Assembly (NCBI GenBank): GCA_902795095.1
Contig: CADBKB010000040.1
Span: 1 to 11,603 of the forward strand
Direction: 5' to 3'
Length of the DNA stretch: 11,603 bases
Source: Oscillospiraceae bacterium
GTDB taxonomy: Bacteria; Bacillota_A; Clostridia; Oscillospirales; Oscillospiraceae
The position numbers were made by a program, and so were the translations under genes. The notes below the pieces were generated by a model. The model searched no databases. It saw only the letters and a program-made list of their open reading frames with translations, and was not told where the DNA came from. Position 1 is the first letter of the stretch, and each line of letters begins with the position of its first letter. Positions 9,001 to 11,603 of this stretch are shown here, one piece after another.

Positions 9001-11603
9001 TCTCGGCCACGCGGACCTGGACGGCGTTGCCTTCATCGCTGAACACCTGCCAGAACTCATAGTAGTCCTGGGTCAGGGTATAGGTGGGCTCATCGTCTAC
9101 ATAGGGATCGTCGTTGGTGATGTAGTAGGAGCAGTCCGTCTGCCCGGTGAGTGCGCCGGCGGCGCCGGTCTTGCGGCTCTGATAGCCCATACCCACGGGG
9201 CGCAGGTCGTCGTTGGCGCTCGCAACCGTGGAATTCTGCACAAAGGTGAGCTTATCACCGTAGTGGAAGGTGTAGGTGCCGGGGGCGAGCACTCTGCCGG
9301 CGGATTTCTCCGCCTCCGCCTTCGTCGGGAAGAACTCGACATAGTCGATCTGGATCTGATCGCCGCTGCTCATGCCGCCGTCGCCCTCTTTCCACATGGG
9401 ATCGATGCGGAGCCAGTTCGCACTGCCCGTCCAGGCGGTTCTGTTGATGGTGGTGCCCTTGTAGGCGTTCACGGTCCGCACGTTCTCCTCGGGAATGTTG
9501 ACGAGGTAGGTGTGCCATTGCTGGTCCTGTTCCAGGTCGACGTGGACGCAGGATTCGGCGTTGGGGCCGGAGTTGTTGAACCGGCCGTACAGCTCGATGG
9601 CCTTCGCGCCGCAGAGGTTTTTGGCGCGCACCGTGACCCATTGGAGATCGGTGGTGGCGGCGGGCGTGTCGATGGAGACGTAGGGATCGCCGCCCGCGGC
9701 GGTAAAGGTATAGTAATCGTTGCCGTCGGCGTCCTGTTCTCCTGCCCAGCTGACGGCGTTTTTGCTGTTTGCGCCCATTTTGGCGTCCATTAGGTTGTCG
9801 GCGCCGAAATCCCAGCGGAGGGCGGGCTCGGCCTTCAGAGCGGCGCCGCCGTAGCCCGAATCCCGGATCTTCACGGTGATATCCTTCACATAGCTGAAGA
9901 CCGGACGCACGTCAATGGAGCCGGAGTAGGAGCTGCCGCTCTTCTTCCAGGTGATATAGCCGCCTTCGGCCAGGGAGTTGATGGTGGACTCGCTGAGCTG
10001 CACGTTCACCGAGCCGGTCTTGCCGTCAATCGAGCCGAGGGATTTGGTGCGACCGTCGGGGGCCACCGCCACAAGACCCGTCAGGCGGGACCACTCCTGC
10101 GCGCTCAGGCGGGAGACAGAGAAATAATCGCCCGTCCAGTAGGTGTCCTTGGTCTCCATGGAGGAGTCCAGGATGGCGGTCTGGTAGTTCTTCAGCACCT
10201 GGGCGTCCGTCATGCCCTGATAGTTCAGCAGCACGGGATCCTTCAGCGAAACGGTGAACTTGCGCTTGATGGGCTCAATGGAATACAGGGTGAGATCCGT
10301 ATAGCTGTCGCGGAAGCCGTTGTGCACCTCGTAGCACCAGTCCTTGAACCGGAGATATGCCGGTCCCTCCTCTGAATTGTAATAAACATCCTGGGTCTGG
10401 TTGTCCTTGGTGGCGCAGTCGCCGTACTTCTTGTCATACAGGTCGGTCCACTCGCCGTCCTGCCATTTCCTGATGATGAACTCGATCATGGAATACCAGG
10501 TGTGAACCTTGAAGCTGACGTGGACACCGTCCCAGGCGTAGCTTCTGGGCGTATAGAAATCGATGTATTCGCCGCAGCATTTGTCGATCTTGGTCTTCAT
10601 GAAGACGGTGGCGCCGCCGTCCTTGAACTGGACCTGATCTGTTTTCTCGTCCATGCGGTCCTGCATATCCCACTCCTCGCCGAGGCGGTCGGCATCCTTC
10701 GCAGCCAGAAGCTCGGCGCCGGGCTCGGCGGCGGGAATGACCACGTGGGCAGAGCTCGTTCCGATCGAAACGTCTTTGGCCTCGGGCAAGGTATTGATAT
10801 AGAGGTTGAAGTCCTTCTCCTCTGTGCCGTGGCCCACGGGCAGCTCCACGGTGCGCTCGGTAATGCCCATGGGGAACCAGAGCTTTGCGCCCACGCCGGA
10901 ATAGTCGTCGCCCGCTTTGGCGGTGCCGTCGTTGGAGGACAGATACACGCCCACCATGGCGTTGACACGGCCCTGCCGGGTGACCTTGATCGCGGCGGAG
11001 CCGTCTTCGGCCCGGATTTCCGGTTCAGCAAAACTGATGACGACCTCCTCCGGCTCGTCCTCGTCCAGGATGAGGACGGAGCGCATATTGAAGTCCTCGG
11101 GCACAGAGGCGCCCTCGGGCTGATCCTTTAAAAGAAGCATGATGGTGGAGTCGCCGTCGGCGGCTTCGGAGTATTTGGGCGTGATAACGAGGAAAACCGC
11201 CTCCTCTTCCGCCTCGAAGTGCAGCGCGTACTCTCTTCCCGGATAGCTCTCCTGTGCCTGATCGCCCAGAACGCCGGACGCGGCAGCCAGATTCTCCATG
11301 CCGCCGGTCAGACTGTCGCCGCCGGCCAGCTGCTGCCGGTCGGAGACGGTGCCGGTATAGGCGTCTCTGGCCTCCCGGAGGGACATTTCCTCTCCGGGCT
11401 CCGGCGCTTCGGTTTCCTCGGCCGCTTCCTGATCGGAATTGCCGTCTCCGTCCAGGGGATAGGCGCTCACAGAACCGATGACCTCGCCGTCCGCGCCGAC
11501 AAAATCAGCGCCGCCGGCGTCGTAGACCGCCTGGCCAGCCTCGTCGGCCAGCTCCTCGAGATCAACCTCCTCGATGCTGTCGGCGTTCAGGAAGGCGTCG
11601 ACC
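3047..11603 (-). CDS. Giant multidomain SLH-anchored surface protein (N-terminus off window)
   Basis: 2851 codons are open from the window edge to TAA at 3047-3049. Residues are counted from the first full codon (11602). A GTG at 11470 is in frame, but the 44 codons before it are open and equally acidic, so it is probably not the start; the signal peptide would lie upstream. Modules in order: acidic linker (1-115); Calx-beta-like segments (about 120-183, ending VLILDEDEPE, and 186-290); a beta region with cysteines (KCCGEY, YGDC, DWCY; about 335-445); a galactose-binding/CBM-like sandwich (about 590-760, ending GDQIQIDYVEFF); unassigned beta-rich sequence (760-1400); glycine/aromatic strands resembling a barrel (1405-1606); a helical stretch (1606-1700); propeller-like blades (about 1740-2350); two CARDB-like domains (2351-2455, 2456-2576); a Big_2-like domain (2577-2656); three SLH repeats (2669-2851). 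It is likely a wall-attached adhesin or structural or binding protein. No catalytic motif was seen. SLH and Big_2 calls are strong, Calx-beta and CARDB good, the rest inference. Confidence 0.92.
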   Translation of the reverse strand, partial: VDAFLNADSIEEVDLEELADEAGQAVYDAGGADFVGADGEVIGSVSAYPLDGDGNSDQEAAEETEAPEPGEEMSLREARDAYTGTVSDRQQLAGGDSLTGGMENLAAASGVLGDQAQESYPGREYALHFEAEEEAVFLVITPKYSEAADGDSTIMLLLKDQPEGASVPEDFNMRSVLILDEDEPEEVVISFAEPEIRAEDGSAAIKVTRQGRVNAMVGVYLSSNDGTAKAGDDYSGVGAKLWFPMGITERTVELPVGHGTEEKDFNLYINTLPEAKDVSIGTSSAHVVIPAAEPGAELLAAKDADRLGEEWDMQDRMDEKTDQVQFKDGGATVFMKTKIDKCCGEYIDFYTPRSYAWDGVHVSFKVHTWYSMIEFIIRKWQDGEWTDLYDKKYGDCATKDNQTQDVYYNSEEGPAYLRFKDWCYEVHNGFRDSYTDLTLYSIEPIKRKFTVSLKDPVLLNYQGMTDAQVLKNYQTAILDSSMETKDTYWTGDYFSVSRLSAQEWSRLTGLVAVAPDGRTKSLGSIDGKTGSVNVQLSESTINSLAEGGYITWKKSGSSYSGSIDVRPVFSYVKDITVKIRDSGYGGAALKAEPALRWDFGADNLMDAKMGANSKNAVSWAGEQDADGNDYYTFTAAGGDPYVSIDTPAATTDLQWVTVRAKNLCGAKAIELYGRFNNSGPNAESCVHVDLEQDQQWHTYLVNIPEENVRTVNAYKGTTINRTAWTGSANWLRIDPMWKEGDGGMSSGDQIQIDYVEFFPTKAEAEKSAGRVLAPGTYTFHYGDKLTFVQNSTVASANDDLRPVGMGYQSRKTGAAGALTGQTDCSYYITNDDPYVDDEPTYTLTQDYYEFWQVFSDEGNAVQVRVAENDLQYFDATKGILADAAAGPVTGGYRYYTVKPSVVTNELIDLSAEAKDSENVPTWILPNDKTVYSGSTFWFHAGVRAADNVVTLGVDRSASNHAYYSFSGTAYTSTLNLSSGHDAGDVIPVQGVAVMTPRSGGVSMEEGDFDLPAVYLVGGTTMRYLVSYNGQTDIREVKLAPADAAKTTANYEGPDGGISTVQAVPVTLGSIKVDTWVPGGARFSEVTVNLGGFNATAISAVELNGKKLEVSVKVQPGSGYMTTDKNGNTVTVPENIVDVRLYFQSTITGEIHGEYSVNAEEEKYRLAWDAATNTAKLTIREFKPDAPELYTYGDVLMAELITDRQTGVNKFMDWVMVYQPVSTGFAVIADQDYVPTTFNYDVNIAEMLDSSIEGVQDDEGGNRRANFGQFPFFGAITAAVKVFTYYSSANKYSEAKQIIDDLEDMDESGELGGDDAELMESVAVPTKWTMSALVVMKDNYYNGMRILVGVAMTTGNGKYQKRANPYRSFKSTQEYTRGDVDIDNPDNLIMKSGPQNTKAQNRNVIKSEFGGGYITFSVYVGFYLDFGYIEIMDEEENGKYEISHDIVFMGAGGFIGAQFTAGYTWYIFPWGIPMYANLEAMLRVTLFLGASADPNKTLEKAYYDNDQQTGEDWGFNLEVDGRAGVYLTLGAGFAKVASVRATGGLGLHAGYSLRMSDWFPNLTGANTLSFATDAMFSGGIDTPFGSYDLWSASWPLPWGYGWLQYFQQMTRANNLIHFIKQNIDEGYCPERYRAEAQTRVDELAAYVDQYTGDGPILRKKVNALQSWAEDHHALGATESRRVDAIRMGGLIGNIMEAVMLTDGEDPSNQNYHVNDHVDSSWVAGDDASLMAAFGPVESRKLMDNAPSQPSSQIIALGGNRFLVAFLDDDTSRERQQAWVLKYTVYDANAGTWTEPKAIQNDGTGDSQANLVDAGEKIIISWTSIVPEKLQALKDEVAAEYKRKTGYTATEDQILLELEADPARLLELMDVFTVQFDKNACTLGSIEQLTDDDFYDAGPQAVYDNKTGDYIILYSKTSQDREDYATSGDRFENMISGNPDDKTYSVMAYMLYNNQTEAKDTRGNTHEPGWARDYYFPNETDEDLASQDFWLEQYGGQRFLSSALREEDGGQIDMPISDLTVARGYNGLAAYAFTVDKDYNLDTNDDRDLFVQFYRFSDHSTYVPIKVAGEKKNYILDRGSGEFTGTAMKEVGVAQPKLIRSGGSTWLFWRQADEGLYYMNISELLNAQVAVAPEESGDGDWYYDGNTEMTYAVKADGSFAVDGTTGEPYQPDIQKVDFGSALTDGKLTATDYQVVTDKDDNLYVVWNDTSTYQAPVDEKGEMIVTHPTLGIYASAMIKEETPDEDEDDGAADLATWSKPYLMTRDHTSNDGLAIALDESDGSLIIVHNQYEMLFADTEEEQLQMVEKGLAGIQVNEEEGKAYFVGYPFYPTEISLMLTRFAPIGSVEATQFEFSDETPVANQTVSVAAAIENTGLTTAEGCEIKVYEYKDGRRGKEIYSTSSDEPLRVNKGKKITFPWTIPADGPEGYCLQTVIREKKADGGFYEAIENFSDPFELTSEYEPVLEQCVQNGDGFDVKFHVTNTGNEPAPEGTTVDLILQALHGDLKERYGMDDDRLITEDISGLAPGETKEVVKTITLPVSVFRFCGYDAVTVSVMDQDEELQATTDQELIILDAPINLSLNGNQPIAVEAGKTAQADLDYDSTVFIDAGGSVSYTVADPSIASVDAEGKVTGLSDGTTTLTATVMPSGRSKSVKLQVGEGCRKDASCPISRYTDSDPKAWYHDGVHWALDEGVMNGVAEDKFAPNTPTSRAMIVTMLYRMEGEPEVGTKPSFTDVPEGKFYTKAVAWAFANKIVDGYNPETFGPNNDLTREQLVTILERYAKYKGLDVSKGEEAYLTGFTDADTISNYAVKAFRWAVDAGIINGMTKTTLSPKTNATRAQVATMLMRFDNLK
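3050..3598 (-). repeat. Three tandem SLH repeats at the C-terminus of the giant protein
   Basis: The repeats begin near residues 2669, 2728 and 2796 of the open frame. Each has the SLH pattern: an aromatic/acidic opener (YTDSD, FTDVP, FTDAD), a helix with alternating A/W (HWALDEGVMNG, AWAFANKIVDG, RWAVDAGIING), then a P-rich turn and a TRA-type helix (TSRAM, LTREQ, ATRAQ). Tandem SLH triplets typically bind pyruvylated secondary cell-wall polysaccharide, so this block is the likely wall anchor. The first repeat has SRAM where the motif usually reads TRAE/TRGE, a mild deviation. Confidence 0.95.
4560..6370 (-). other. Beta-propeller-like region of the giant protein
   Basis: Roughly residues 1740-2350 repeat a blade-like rhythm: a hydrophobic strand ending in an aromatic (NRFLVAFLDDD, KIIISWTS, DYIILYSKTS, STWLFWRQADEG, NLYVVWNDTS, GSLIIVHNQYE), each preceded by a polar loop and often followed by a second strand. 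DANAGTWTEP is close to a degenerate Asp-box. This is typical of sialidase- or WD-type propellers used for binding. Blade count and closure cannot be determined by eye. Confidence 0.55.
7002..7390 (-). other. Glycine/aromatic beta-strand patch in the giant protein (barrel-like)
   Basis: The segment, which continues to about 6785, contains strands with alternating large hydrophobic or aromatic and small or polar residues, for example GYITFSVYVGFYLDFGYIEI, FTAGYTWYIFPWG, GRAGVYLTLGAGFAKV and GLGLHAGYSLRM, with glycine-rich turns. This resembles outer-membrane-barrel strands, but the SLH anchor and Gram-positive style argue against an outer membrane protein. A closed or open beta structure packing within the giant protein is more likely. 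I cannot name a family. Confidence 0.45.

Noticed and set aside
8786..9793. Plus-strand open frame of 335 codons, and the similar ones at 8150-8731 and 10502-11131
   Set aside because: All lie opposite the giant gene, have the same V/G/L/H-rich shadow composition and show no start signals.
11468..11470. GTG as the start of the giant protein
   Set aside because: The frame stays open for 44 more codons to the window edge, with similar acidic composition, and no signal peptide follows the GTG. The true start is probably upstream.
1..11603. tRNA, rRNA, CRISPR array, insertion sequence, phage or plasmid genes
   Set aside because: I looked on both strands and saw no cloverleaf, direct-repeat array, transposase or integrase motif. 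All but about 196 bases is coding sequence of the two genes.

Overview
The window holds two large genes, both on the minus strand and both cut by a window edge. Each encodes an exported protein that ends in S-layer homology (SLH) domains, so both products probably sit on the outside of a Gram-positive-type cell wall. The base composition (about 60-65% GC in most coding lines I counted), the SLH domains, FIVAR-type repeats, CARDB-like and Big_2-like modules, and a near-consensus sigma-A promoter suggest a high-GC Firmicute. A gut member of the Oscillospiraceae or a relative is my guess. This is inferred from style only; there is no rRNA or marker gene to test it.

Right part (11603 to 3047): one open frame of 2851 codons with no stop, entering from beyond the window. 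Reading N to C, it has an acidic linker, one or two Calx-beta-like modules, a cysteine-containing beta region, a galactose-binding/CBM-like beta-sandwich, long unassigned beta-rich stretches, a glycine- and aromatic-rich patch that looks like beta-barrel strands, a short helical segment, a beta-propeller-like region, two CARDB-like domains, a Big_2-like domain and three C-terminal SLH repeats. I see no enzyme active site in it.

Middle (3046 to 2851): a 196-base intergenic region. It carries a strong hairpin terminator just after the giant gene, a small second palindrome, a clear sigma-A promoter, a 7+7 base inverted repeat straddling the -10 box, and a ribosome binding site for the next gene.

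Left part (2850 to 1): a secreted calcineurin-like metallophosphoesterase with a complete set of metal-ligand motifs, followed by four FIVAR-like three-helix repeats and the start of an SLH region. The C-terminus runs off the window.

The terminator and promoter show that the two genes are separate transcription units. Their link is location: both are predicted to be wall-attached, one as a large adhesive or structural protein and the other as a surface phosphohydrolase or phosphodiesterase. I found no tRNA, rRNA, CRISPR array, insertion sequence or phage gene. Long plus-strand open frames opposite both genes are GC-driven shadows.
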